Translations under genes and position numbers: made by a program
Origin: Reticulitermes speratus
Lineage: Eukaryota; Arthropoda; Insecta; Blattodea; Rhinotermitidae
Length of the DNA: 64,000 nucleotides
Reading direction: 5' to 3'
NCBI GenBank assembly: GCA_021186555.1
Contig: JAJKFL010000013.1
Coordinates: forward strand, 40,983,144 to 41,047,143
In this document: piece after piece, positions 1 to 11,400 of the stretch
How the letters are laid out: each line of letters opens with the position of its first letter
How positions within the stretch are numbered: position 1 is the stretch's first letter
The notes under the pieces: generated by a model
What the model saw: the letters and a program-made list of their open reading frames with translations, nothing else
Databases searched by the model: none
What the model was told of the DNA's origin: nothing

Positions 1-829
1 AGAGTAGCCATTGTTATTTCAATTTTATTTTACAAGCTAATTATGATTGCACAACCAATGTTGCTTTATGCTCCTGTTTGTTATAACTTTCAGACTTGCA
101 ACCGATGTGCATCTTTTTACCAATATGAAAATTACATGAATTGTACATCAATTCTGAGTTAATGTGCAACAGTTTCAGAGTAAAAATATACATACACACA
201 TACATTATGCATTCCACAGATCCAAAATTTAGTCACAGTGACAACAGGATGTCGAGTAAGGCATACAAATACATAAAATATACAAAATATACAATACAAT
301 GTATTATAAGTATTTTGCATATGATATTAAAATGTTTATCAGTCATTTCTGAACATTATACATCCCTCAACAGAGTAAAGGAGTGTGTATATTCAAGTAT
401 TTTCTCAATGCTGATTTAAATTGAACCTTTCCATTCTGCTGACTAGAGAGTGTGCATGATAAACTGTTCATATTTTGATGCTAGCATAGTATGCACTTTT
501 TTGAAAGTTCAAGAGGCTGGGAACTGGTCTATGATGATGGCATTCCTTCCTTGAACTAATACTATGTATAGATGAATTTGTTTCAAATTTTCCTTGTTTA
601 CAATGGAGTTCATTAATGAAAATATGTATTTGCACGGAAGAGGTAGAATCTATAATCTCTTATATGGGCCTCTACACGAGTTTCTAGGTTTTGTACCCAC
701 CATAATTCCAGCCACTTTCTTTGTTGAGTGAAATCTTTTTCACTGTAAGACAAATCTTGCCCGAAATTTGAATATATTTAATTACAGGGTGAAAACAGGC
801 AAAATGTTTTGATCAATGACTTCCAATGC
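1..829. other. AT-rich stretch without recognised features
   Basis: I see no coding exon, RNA or structured repeat here. The open frame at 141-419 on the plus strand has low-complexity composition (Tyr, Ile, Lys, His) typical of AT-rich noncoding DNA and no recognisable domain. Confidence 0.5.
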
Positions 830-1530
830 ATGTGGTTAGAATTTGTAACCAAATAATTTTGTATTTACATATTCTTTTATATATCTTTCATTATAGCCAA
901 TATTTAATGGATATTATGGAGAATTATTCATTTTACATTTTAATATATTTGTTTTATCCAGATTTAGGGCCAACACATTGACAGTAAACCATTTAGTCAT
1001 ACGAGGCAGAATTGTGTTTGACACCAAAGAGAAATCATCAACAGTGAATATTATCGGTTCTGACAAGAAATTTATTCTTCGAGGAAGGTCATTAATGTAC
1101 ATGATGAAAACTAAGGGTCCTAGAATTGACCCTTGAGGTACTCCATGTTTTATTGTTCCTCAGTGTCAGAAAATTCTGAGCATCCTTACATTACTTTACT
1201 TCAACTATATGTTTCCTATCAGGATCTGAACCAATTTCAGCTGTTCCATGAATGCCATAAAAATGTAATTTGGCAAGATTTCACGATTTACATAATCAAA
1301 TGCCTAGACTAAATCACAGAAAATTCCTCCGACATGCAGTTTTTGATTAAGAGATCGGAATACACTGTCTGTTAGCGTGTACACAGCATATTTAGTCAAC
1401 ATCCCTTTCCTGTGCATAACCTTTTCAAGTGTTGTATAAAAAACAGTTATTAGTAAAATAAGCATATAATTTGTCATAGAAGTTTTCTCTCCTTTTTAAT
1501 ACAGTTTCACTATACAGGATTTAGTTGGTA
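830..1530 (-). mobile_element. CR1/jockey-like LINE fragment (reverse transcriptase)
   Basis: The minus strand encodes a broken piece of a reverse transcriptase. In order along the minus strand there are traces of the finger/palm region (a phrase like VGGIFCDL near 1330), then HGVPQGSILGPL followed by MYINDLP near 1090-1140, then the region after the catalytic box (LALNLDKTNILK). The usual F/YADD box is degraded to FTVDDF. Several frame breaks and stops show it is dead. The wording matches the LINE copy at 45250-47430, so both belong to one family. The 5' and 3' ends are missing and the limits given are those of recognisable protein similarity. Confidence 0.7.
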
Positions 1531-1891
1531 AGAGAAAATGACTGTGTTTATGGAGTCATTATAAACATACCTTAATGCATGACTAATTTGAGAAATGCAA
1601 GTTTTCACAGTTGATACTTGTTATTTTCACCATAACCTGATGAGTTTTCTGATTTGAAGGAATTTATTATGCTTTTTATCTCACTAGTTGGAATAATTTT
1701 AAGCCCTGGGAAATTTCAAGAAAATGATTTGTTTAAAAGTGATATAGCTTTTTTCTTGCCCCATGTGACATAAGTTTAAATTTTCAGTCACTATGAGAAA
1801 GAAATAATTGAAGGCATCACCCATGTCTTCTGGATCCTTTATTCTTTTATTGGTTACATGTGGGGAAGGCATATGTTCAGTTGAGTTCACT

Positions 1892-1905
1892 CCCCCCCCC
1901 CCCCC
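1892..1905. repeat. Poly-C homopolymer run (14 C)
   Basis: An uninterrupted run of 14 C on the plus strand, in the region downstream of the CAMLG-like gene. Homopolymers of this length vary in length and are prone to assembly error. Confidence 0.9.
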
Positions 1906-2049
1906 TTCACTCTGTGCCATAAGTCTACTGTAATGTTACCTTTTCGCTTTTATAACTTTATTCAGGATTCTACAACACTTAATTTGAACAGAATAATGTT
2001 AACAAGGAGTTTTTTATTACACCATGTTTTACTATTGTTAACATACCAA

Positions 2050-2055
2050 TTTATT
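2050..2055 (-). terminator. Candidate polyadenylation signal for the CAMLG-like gene
   Basis: AATAAA on the minus strand (TTTATT on plus) lies about 215 nt downstream of the CAMLG-like stop codon. A second AATAAA on the minus strand lies at 2013-2018. Either would give a short 3' UTR; no transcript evidence is available. Confidence 0.4.
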
Positions 2056-2270
2056 TAGTGCCTTTTAATGTATCTGGTAGCTTAAAGAACATAACTTGTC
2101 TTTTAACACACAGCTCAAAAAAAGAAAAAAAAGTAGAAAACTGTATGTATCATCGTCACAGAAATGACATATTCCCAGAGAAATGTCCACACTTACTGAT
2201 ACACCACGTGATACCAAAAACTCACTCAGGAATGCATGAAATTGCCTTCCAACCAGTATATGTCCAAAAT

Positions 2271-4738
2271 TCAGGAAATCAGTTGTACATTTTTTGGCCA
2301 TTCTAGAATAGCATGGAATGTGATAAAAGTAAATAAATAAATACAAGTATCTTGCACAACTTTTACTAGCATCAGGATACAGTCTGATATCAGTGCAGCC
2401 ATATGTGTTGAAATACCCCCAAGTAGCAGAACTGCACCCAGTAAACCTGGTGATGAGTTCATTTGTGGTTTACTCAGATGCAGCCACAGAATATCAGTCA
2501 CCTCCACAACACACAAAGGTGCCACCAAGGACTGTAACAGAGAGTATGCGATGTTAAGGCCATCTAAGAAGATATTGAATAGGAAGACTGCAAACCTTGG
2601 ACAATCTTTGAGCTATTCATCTAGTGTGCCTGCACGACAAGGTTTAAAAGCTTAGGGTAGCTGTAGATATAATAGCTTCTCAAGGACTCTGTTCTATGAC
2701 AGTAGTTGATGTTCTTTTATGCCAACTTTTTTCAGCCTTTATAAAAACTTAAAAAAATGGTAACCATGTATCATTTACTTTTTGACATTTAAAATCCAGA
2801 TTGCGAATGAAGCTTGTTTTGAAAATTGCACACCTTCCACCTCCAACATTAAGAAATGTATGTCACTGGTGAATTTTTCATGTTTAACCTTTCAGGTGAA
2901 TATCTTATAAAAACACAAAAATAACCGGGACATTCCTGCAATGATGGGTGCTGTGCATTATCTACAGTGAAGTGCTGTCTTGGTGAATCCACAGCTAATT
3001 AACTGTTATTATGTTCAATAATTTACAACTGAAAGCAAACTTTAGGAAACTATATTGTGTATTAATATAAATAAATAAACCAACAAAATGCACTATATAG
3101 CTACTTTAATGTAGTATTCGTCTTCGTATCACCCTACACGTGTTTCGGACTCAAAGTCCATCTTCATGGGGTCTCAATACTATCAAAACTACCAAAGCAA
3201 GCGCAGTTTACACGTGGTAAATTAAGAATAACTGTGACAATCATGTACACACATCAATGCAATCTTTTAATAACCCCCCCTTGGGCTATTATCTTAATGT
3301 GATGGGGAAAGTATGTGTGCCCTCATCACTTGGAGAGCCATGCTGGTTGGGCCATATGCTCCTGGTAAGGTTACATATGCTACACAAGTTTAAAAAGTAG
3401 GGGCCAGACAAAAGCTAGTCCCTGTTCCTCCAGTTTGGTGAGGCTAACAACTGCACTTCAGAAAATAATATGAATTGAGAAACCCTAATGATGAATGCTT
3501 ATCAAGCAAATAACAGTGAAAAATGGTCACCTGTCATAGAAAAAGATTAAGGGTCTTAAGTAAACTGTACAAACAAGGAATAATACAGTTAATTATTAGT
3601 AGCTTTGCAGTCACTTGTAACAAACACCTGAAGATGACAAAGCAATGCCCAAACATTCTGGTTAAGACTGTACTTTAATTAACAAAACACTTGGTTTAGA
3701 TGCATCAGTTGCAACATTTTAATTAAACAATATACAATTAAGACAGAACAGTCACAAAACCAGCTATGAAAATAATGTTGATATCTACTTGTGATTTAGT
3801 TTTTCAGATATACTTTGGGTTTCCTTTCATAGAATAATTCTGAATATGCATTTTTATTAGTGAATAACTGCAGTACCTTGAAGACACCCTCTGGTTAGAT
3901 GGTTATTATATTTCACACTAAATGAAAGGTTTTTATACAAACTAGGACATAACTACACTTCACCACAAACTACAATTCTATCACACCTTGTAAAATGCGC
4001 TTATTTTATATTAAACACAATACACTTGTCTAGTACCCAACAATTAAATCCAATCTGTCCCAAAGTTTATAACCCAATTAAAACCGATGCCAGCACATGA
4101 TAAATCTGTTAAATATGCAGTTTTCCAACTTCATGCCTGAACCGATCACATGCTACTCGAATCTGGAATAACATAAGCGTATCTTACCTCTCCAAACATA
4201 AAACCGTAGTCGACAAAAAGCATAATCCTGACCAAAATGGCAAGGCAAATTAAATGCGATCTGGCGGCATAAAAACGATGTAAACTGCTCGGAGTATAAA
4301 TATGCGTTTCCTGATGATGTGATAATTCACTGGTTGTGCCAGATGTATTCCAGTGTTCTGGTTCGAGAAGAGATTTACTTTCCGAATTACAGCAACCACT
4401 GCGAATTTCGGTAGCAGAACCAGCTAGTTGAACTGGACCATTTGTCGTCTGTCGCGCGAATGTACCGTTCTGGGTACCCAGTAAACCCTCTTCATTACCA
4501 AACGTTACTGCAAAATAAGGTAATTTGTCAGAATCTCTACGCAAACGAAGCGGTGAACGCAAGCGTACTCAAGTGACAACATTTTAAACATAACGCTAAA
4601 CGCAACATAGACTTAGCACACTTCATTACCCTTCGATATTATGTCACTTCTTCCAGTTATTTTTTGTAATCTATGTCCAGAATTCTCCAAAATACGTCGC
4701 CGTCGTGCTTCTCTTCTACTTGCAGCATCATTCGCCAT
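2271..4738 (-). CDS. CAMLG: CAMLG/GET2-like tail-anchored protein insertion receptor
   Basis: Three exons on the minus strand give a 249-residue protein: 4738-4630, 4567-4188 and 2531-2271. Junctions are consistent: exon 1 ends in phase 1 before GTAATG, a 62-bp intron follows, exon 2 ends in phase 0 before GTAAGA, and exon 3 starts after a CAG acceptor. The N terminus (MANDAASRREARRRRILENS) carries the Arg-rich element that in CAML/Get2 binds the ATPase TRC40/GET3. The middle is polar and low-complexity. The C terminus has three hydrophobic segments: about 138-160 (LICLAILVRIMLFVDYG), the start of exon 3, and the final GAVLLLGGIS...IYLFTFITFHAIL. The last matches the CAML pattern of a GIPAEVI-like turn and an aromatic final helix. 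The known role is as the ER membrane receptor, with WRB/GET1, for tail-anchored proteins. The assignment rests on motif order and length, not a search. Intron 2 contains an RTE-type fragment and ribozyme-like motifs. Confidence 0.8.
3127..3180 (-). ncRNA. Hammerhead-ribozyme-like motif (Penelope-type), degenerate
   Basis: Read on the minus strand there is AUGAAGA, one U, a perfect stem II hairpin (GGACU-UUG-AGUCC), GAAA, then the self-complementary stem III ACACGUGU, then A and GGGU. That is the order of a type I hammerhead, except that C3 is A and one extra U precedes stem II. GGGU downstream can pair with ACCC upstream as part of stem I. It lies in intron 2 of the CAMLG-like gene, on the transcribed strand. 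Probably the terminal repeat of a Penelope-like element; activity is unlikely with the C3 change. Confidence 0.45.
3265..3480 (+). mobile_element. Fragment resembling an RTE-type LINE 5' untranslated region
   Basis: The block ending in CTCCAGTTTGGTGAGGCTAA and then CAACTGC parallels the 5' leader of the two RTE copies in this window (cctccagcttggggg..., then gctaacaactcctc). Upstream it reads GGAGAGCCATGCTGG and CTCCTGGTAAGG, phrases I associate with leaders of related RTE/BovB-like elements. No coding part follows, so this is a 5' fragment or a different subfamily. Confidence 0.35.
3627..3662 (+). other. Degenerate hammerhead-like motif
   Basis: CCTGAAGATGACAAAG...TGCCCAAACATTC follows the same layout as the other ribozyme-like motifs in this window (CUGAAGA, spacer, then a GAAAC-like box). 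The second box is CAAAC instead of GAAAC and stem II is poor. It is probably an old, inactive copy. Confidence 0.3.
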
Positions 4739-6180
4739 GTTCGCTTTCGTTTAGTTAGATGCGTCATGTGTTCACACACGAAGCTAATATCTTGAGCACG
4801 GATTAGTGCAAATCGTGGGCTCTTTTATGTTATATGTACCGTGCATTTTGTCATACATTTAAGTTAAACCAACTACAGCACAAGAATGATTAACAAAGTA
4901 AGGTATATTTTGCCGAACCTTATGTAGGGGTTACAAAATATACTTACTTTATTAATAATTCTTGTGCATTAGTTGCATCGTGAGTTTTTTTGTCACGGAG
5001 ACACTGATCACGATTAGAATAAACCGTGCTGTCATTTGTACAGAAATGATCAACATGCGAACAATGAATATCTGCGTAGTTAACGTATTTATAATGTTCC
5101 TTTTTAAATGATATAATTATATTCATACCAAATATATCCAATTTCACTACCCAGTCAGACCACATCGAATTTGTGAACATTGCCAGATACCCCAAACTAA
5201 ATATACAACTGACTGTAGAAAGAAAACGGCTGAATGTTGTGCATATTTTGTTAATATTTCCGTCATACTGCATGACAGCCGGGAAAATTCCATTTGCGTT
5301 ATCAATCGTAAATAACTTTAAGCTGGCTTACAATGTATGAGAGAACCCTTTGGGGTATATTTAACTCGAAGTGTGTAAGACAGAACTTATCATTCAAGAT
5401 CCTAACAACTATGGATGCGGCTAGACTGTAAAGCGAGCGAACGAGAGAGCAACAAATGGAAGACAGAACATATGTGTTCATATGAAAGTGGATATACTGA
5501 CGCGAGCGCTGAAGCGATGTTGATGGGCGCGCGAGCGTCATAGCTGTGTGTTTAAAACTTCTTCTATTTTTTAGCGTCACAGGTCGGCTTAAGTCAGTCA
5601 GTATGGCGTGAAGGCGAAAACTGGTAGAGGGGTGTTAATTTCGGACGTTTATAACCTATTGGAGACCTATTCCAGAGTCTTTCAGAGGCTCAATTAAGTT
5701 ACTGAGATAATTCCGTAAAATGTTCTGGTTAACACTTGTCAAACTAAATGCAGAAAGGACAGTAGAACGCGTACGCATCTACGGAGTTGATATCTGCTCA
5801 TGTAATTCACAACATGGATTACAGCTCGTCAATGGAACACGTACCCGCCGGAGAATGCCCAGTGACCTCTATTGAGTGCCGTGTTTCGTGTTTTAGTGGT
5901 TGCTGTCGGCATCGATTTAGTCGTTATTTGGGATTGTGTATAGTTGTAGGAAAGCATATATGCTTCCAGGTACAAGTGCGACGTAAGCTGAAAGGATATA
6001 ATATTTAGTTTGACTTTGTGAATGATAAAGCGGCCTACTGTTCGTGGTGTTTGGCTGACTGCAGTTGGATCAGGTAATGGACTAGAAGAGCATGGAGGCG
6101 TCATAACCCTAATCTCTTAACTAAAATTAATAACCGAAGGTGTAATTCCGTTTTCATGTCCAATAAACCATAATGACTAT
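4739..6180. promoter_or_regulatory. Intergenic interval between divergent CAMLG-like and WTAP genes
   Basis: The CAMLG-like ATG is at 4738 on the minus strand and WTAP is read to the right. Parts of this interval (about 4740-4830 and 5400-6080) hold many more CpG dinucleotides than the surrounding AT-rich DNA, as expected for promoters and first exons. WTAP's first coding exon begins after a splice acceptor at 8489, so at least one noncoding 5' exon must lie upstream, plausibly here. No specific start site or core promoter element can be identified. The open frames at 4944-5273, 5302-5580 and 5787-6104 have no recognised domain. Confidence 0.4.
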
Positions 6181-6181
6181 A

Positions 6182-6380
6182 CTTCAACATAGTTTTCTGG
6201 GGCGCACAGCCGCGTAAATTCGTTTGAATACAACGTTTCGGGGACTAGCTCCTTCCCCATCCTCCTGAGGATGGGGACGGAGCTAGTCCCCGAAACGTTG
6301 TATTCAAACGAATTGACGCGGCTGTGCGCCCGAGAAAACTATATTGAATCATGTCGCCGCGAAAGTTTTAAAACTTGTAA
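6182..6380. mobile_element. Palindromic insertion with two back-to-back hammerhead-like cores
   Basis: Two arms of 82 bp (6183-6264 and 6267-6348) form a near-perfect palindrome with a 2-nt loop. Each arm, read outward from the centre, contains (C)NGAGGA, U, a strong hairpin (GGGGAC or GGGGAA / GUCCCC), GAAAC, GUUGUA and TTCAAACG. The right arm keeps the full CUGANGA and GAAA boxes. The 13-bp direct repeat CATAATGACTATA flanks the block at 6169-6181 and 6381-6393, so the roughly 199-bp unit looks like an insertion with a target-site duplication, including about 30 bp of non-palindromic sequence on the right. No protein is encoded. The likely source is a non-autonomous derivative of a Penelope-like element. 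Confidence 0.65.
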
Positions 6381-6671
6381 CATAATGACTATAACTGGAT
6401 GAATTGTTAACGTGAACTGTACTATGTAAGTTGTTATTGTATGACTTGACAGGGAATTTGAAGGTGGAATTTCGTATTGTTTGTAAGTGGTGATCAGATA
6501 AGGAGGTTGCTTAGTGCACAGTTTGTTAATCCCAAATTGTAGTAGTTGAAATATTTTTCGAAACATATCCAAGAGTGTAGTCGCAATCGTAAGGGTGTCT
6601 AATTTGTTAACAGTTTTTCATTGTAAAGTACTTGTAAGGCTTAAGTCCAGAACACGGTTGTTCGAACATTG

Positions 6672-6960
6672 GTAAGGTAAAGGTAAAGTTCACCCTAGAA
6701 CAGGCCATGAAGGCCCAGAGGGGGAGTAGAGGTATAGCTCTATTCTTTCTTTAACATCGGTGCTATATGGAGGTGGGTGGTTAATGCCACGCCCGGTTGC
6801 TTTACCCTGGGAAAGAGACCTGGTACCTATTGTACAGGAGGCTGTTTGGGCCCCAGGGCTGGTCTGGGCAGGTGGGGAAAATCTCGCTTCCACCGAGATT
6901 TGATCCTCAGACTGTCCAGGTCATAGTGAGTCGCTATACTGACTACGCTATGCTGGCCCA
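6672..6960 (-). mobile_element. tRNA-derived SINE, copy 1
   Basis: A repeat of about 290 bp that recurs at 14783-15071. Read on the minus strand it starts with a tRNA-like head (AGTCAGTATAGCGACT, then GGATCAAATC, resembling pol III A and B boxes) and ends with a TTTACC-type repeat (ACTTTACCTTTACCTTACC). Imperfect target duplications flank it: TGTTCGAACATTG at 6659-6671 and TGTTATGAACATTG at 6961-6974. The CG-poor head shows decay. Open frames on both strands inside it (6690-6893, 6797-7012) are not genes. Confidence 0.75.
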
Positions 6961-6974
6961 TGTTATGAACATTG

Positions 6975-8489
6975 AGCTGCCATTATTGCTGTATGCTGTT
7001 CTTCACCTCTAGACCATTACACTAAGAAATCAGTAAACAGTGATTTCCTTCTGTGGTGTTCTGGGGGCAAAAACTCGTACCAGTGTTGGTAAACACACCT
7101 ATACCAAGTTGACACATGATTGACTGTACAGCATTTAAATGATAACTGTGATTCCTGAGAATGTGAGTTATCAATAATTTGGTTCCTATACAAACAATCT
7201 GTATTTTTTCAAATTTTTTTAGGTTTAGGGGGTCCCAGATTGTGATAATAAAAAGTGATACTTTCTGTTGTAGGAATCACTAAATTTGAAAAAAGAAAAG
7301 TTTGCCTAACAGTCCAAAATACATATTTTATTCTAGACAGGTTAGTATATAATGAAAATGTCAGATTTTATGTGTCTGTTTATACCTTATGTGTTTTCTG
7401 ATCAAGTTGATGGTTTGTCTGGAGCTCCTGTTTCTGTGCCTGATTTTTGTATTTGTGTGACTTGTCATTGATTTGTTATGATCACAACACATAATTAACA
7501 CAAGGACAATGTGAGTACACTGAGGTACAGCACAATAACAAATAAACCAGCTTTATCACTGATTGTATGGAGAGTGATAGCTCCATAATGAATCATCACC
7601 TGAGGAATGCGGTATGTGACCTCACCATGTTGATAAAGAAGGAGTGAAGAAGAAACAGTACCCTATTCTTCTCAGAGCCTGTGTACATTTTCTCAGTAAC
7701 GATTCAGTCGGTGAGCATTGTTGCTGAATTGGCACTGTATGTGCAGCAGAACATTCTCAAGGCTAAGCCTGATTAATTTTGTGTAAAGAAAATACTCGTA
7801 TACCTTAATACTAATATGAGATCTTTTCAGCATTGTAGTTAAAGTTTGTGGAGATACCCAGATTGGTTGTTGAAAACATTATCCAAGGAAAACTGGGATC
7901 AATTGTTTTAAATGATTCTAGAATTTTTATGCTTTAGTTCCTGTGTGGGTAATTTTTTTTTTTACTTTTATGTTGCCAATCATGTTGTGTTGTTTAAATT
8001 ACATGGGTCAGCCACAGTGGCTCACTAGTGGAACAGGATTGTAAAAACAATTCGAATTTTAAAAAGTTGATCATCTGTATGCCAGTGTCTTAATTCCCAG
8101 AGTTAAAGTAGATTCACATAAATGGCAATATCATGTGTGTTTGGAGCAGTAATAAATATTTACAGTATTTATTATGTTATACCATTAGATATTAAAAGGC
8201 ATGCTCTGTTATCAGTTCTGTTAGATAAGTACCCAGACTGTGTGGTATTACATTCCAGAGAACGGTAATCTTAATTACCAATATTATATTGTGACCACTT
8301 TAATTTAAATCCATCCACAGTGAATTTTTACTGTCATTGGTCTGTATGATCAAATGATAGCTTAGTTTCAGATGTGGCATATGTAACAGTTTAGTACAAA
8401 ATTGTAAGTGGGTGATTTCTAATGAGCAGCAGTGTGGAGAAATGTATGTATGTATGTGTGTGTTTGTATGTATGCATTTCTGATTGTAG
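6975..8489. other. AT-rich DNA, probably WTAP 5' intron
   Basis: I see no coding or structural feature here apart from a short TATG/TGTG-rich stretch near 8440-8475 just before the WTAP acceptor. Because the first coding exon starts at a splice acceptor, this is most likely intronic. Confidence 0.4.
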
Positions 8490-8496
8490 AATTGCA

Positions 8497-11400
8497 ATGT
8501 CTGATGAAGCTGGTACTCTGCCTGCCCCATCAAGTACCACAGTTCACAGTCGTCATCCACGACATATCAAGTTAAGTGAACAGCAGCTTGAGTCAATAAG
8601 CCGTGATGATTTGTTGAGAAACTGGCGAGAACTGGACTCCTATGTAGAGATGCTTGAATCCCAGACTTCAAATCAAGAAGGTAGTTCTGTGTTCTCATTG
8701 TTGTACATTGTTACAGGTTGAAATGAAAACAGTTGGTAACAATCTGATGTACAAATGAAGGAAGCAGTACCTGCCAGAATAAAGGACCAAAGATTTGCAC
8801 ACATTAAAGTCAAATTATTTTACATTTTGTCTGGTAGTGTTGTCCTGAGAATAAAATTTGGTTCCTTATGTGTCTGACTTTGGGTTTTCATTTTTGTAGA
8901 TGCTATATGTTTTATGTAATTTCTGAGTGTACATGGAATATGCTAACATGCACTCATTGTCTTTGACAAGGTAGCAGCAAGAAGTGCTGTTGTGTTGACC
9001 ACTTTTGTTTTTGATCAGTATTCTTCTCTGTGAATTGTCATAAAGTTTCACTGTGGCAAAGGAAAAGAAACCGTGTCTTCTGCTGGTTATGCTTGCTTCC
9101 GTCCCTCCCAACCACCAGTCACGTGAATGCTGTTAGGCAGACAAGATGTTTTTTTGTGATATTACTGTGACTAACAGAAGAGATAGCCCTACTCAGAGAG
9201 ACAAGTTGTGTGTCCTTGTGTTTCATTAAACATGCCATTTTTCAGAAATGTTTTAAGTAAAAGCTTTGGGCAAATGGGATCTGTACTTTGTCATGAACCA
9301 TAATTTTCAAACAGTGAAGAACTACTTTCAAAATAATATAATTCTATATGAACTATAGGTAATGTATAGGTTATGTAGGACCAATACAGACCAAAATTAA
9401 ATTCACCCAACAGCTTTCACTTGAGACCTCAAGTAATTTGTTCAAAATCCATTGAGTAGTTTCAGTTGAAATGTGTAGACAGACAGACGGACAGAAAAAG
9501 AGAGAGAGAGACTTCCCACAGTGTGTTCATTGCATGCATTTTGTGCAACGAATGCTTAATAAAGGTGAAAATATTAACTTTATTAGTAACAGCTATCTTG
9601 CCATTTTACTCACATAATCTGTGGCCTTGCCGCTTCAGATATTTATTTGCAAACATTCTCATATTTATTATAACAATGTATATTAACACAGTATGTATAG
9701 TGTTTAATTATTTTATTTATGTTCTTATTTATACTATCATGGAGTATTGTTGGGGTGATAAATTCTTTGATTTCAAGGGATTCTTGCAATCTGCTGAACA
9801 CTTGTTGGGTTTTCAGGTTCTGGTAAACATATTTCAATTCAGTCAACAGCATTTAATCAGCATAATCACTTTTCTAGCACTTGATTCCAAAATGATGAGA
9901 ATTGTACAGACTTTACCAGTAGGAACATATCTGTATTTATTCTCAGTGCTGTGACTAGCACATACAAGTGATTCATTTGCTTTGTTTATATTATAAGTGG
10001 AAAATCGTGGAGTACAGTATTCTCAGACTGATTTCACTAAGCAGTCAAAGGCACGAAGTTATGGATATTCTAAATGGAAGAAAATGTAGGTGTTTGCGCA
10101 TCCTAACAGAAGGACGTTTGAAAGCTTATGTGCATGTGGGTACTCTTGCCAGACCCGATTTCATTTGCACATACATATATATTAAGGATTAAGTTAGAAT
10201 TGAGATGGCCTGGGCAAATATATTTAATGAAGAAGTAAAAAATGTGTACAGAAGTTCAGTCTGTTAGAAAAAGGTAATTTGAAAGACTAATATGGGGACA
10301 TGAGGTAATTTAAGAGAAATTTGGGAAATAGGTCTTTTTGAAGTGACTGGGTATAGATGGGGTATAAACACAACTCCTTATTTAATATTTCATGAATAAA
10401 AAGTCAACTTGACAAATTGCTAACTGAGGAACTAAGAAAGACTCAGTGTTCGATCCAAGTGATTACATTAACATATTCATCATGAAACACATTATAGGTG
10501 CAGGTTCTGTACATGATGTCATGGCCAGCCATAGTACACAGTGTTATATACAGTATTTGCTATTTAATTACCATTTTCTGTTTAAGTTGGTTAGAACTAA
10601 CTAACTAACTCCATGGAGCAGAGTCCTTCTTGAGAAGCTAACAGGTCGTCAGCTAGTCAAATTCCGTGCGTTTTATGGAACCTGAAGGTTCTTTACCGCA
10701 TTCACAAGAGCCCACCACCTGTCCCTATCCTGAGTCATATCAATTTAATCCATGATCCCCCCATCCCACTTCTTGAAGATTCATTTTAATATTATCTTCC
10801 CATCTATGCCTGGGTCTTCCAAGTGGTCTCCTTCCCTCAGGTCTCCCCACCAAAATCCTGTATGCACCTCTCCCCTCCCCCATATGTGCTACATGCCCTG
10901 CCCACCTCATTCTTCTTGATTTGATCACATGAATAATATTTGGTGATGAGTACAGATCATTAAGTTCTTCATTATGTAGTCTTCTCCACTCCCCTGTTAC
11001 CTCATCCCTCTTAGGCCCAAATATACTCCTCAGCACCCTATTCTCAAATACCCTCAGCCTATGTTCCTCCCTCAGTGTGAGAGACCAAGTTTCACACACA
11101 TACAAAACAACAGGCAAAATTATAGTTCTGTATATCTTAATCTCTATGTTTGGATAGCAAACTGGAAGACAGAAGATCCTGCACCTAATGATAAGAAGCA
11201 TTCCCCGACTTCAATCTGCTATTAATTTCTTCCTGAATAGAATTTTGATTTGTTAGGGTTGTTCCCAAATATTTGAACTGTTCCACCCTTTCAAATGATT
11301 TATTGTGTATCTTTATGTTGTGATTTTGTCCTGTATTCTGATTGCGAGATATGACCATGTACTTAGCATTTACTTCTAGACCAGTCTCCTTACTAACGAC

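Noticed and set aside
4944..5580. Two minus-strand open frames (4944-5273, 5302-5580) upstream of the CAMLG-like gene
   Set aside because: No domain, no matching splice sites to neighbouring exons, and composition explained by the CpG-richer promoter-side sequence.
6690..7012. Open frames on both strands around the first SINE
   Set aside because: They overlap the tRNA-derived repeat; the second SINE copy does not preserve them.
9466..9954. A 162-residue plus-strand open frame
   Set aside because: It begins inside a GACAGACAGACGGACAG/GA simple-repeat stretch, is hydrophobic low-complexity, lies deep in a WTAP intron and has no domain I recognise.
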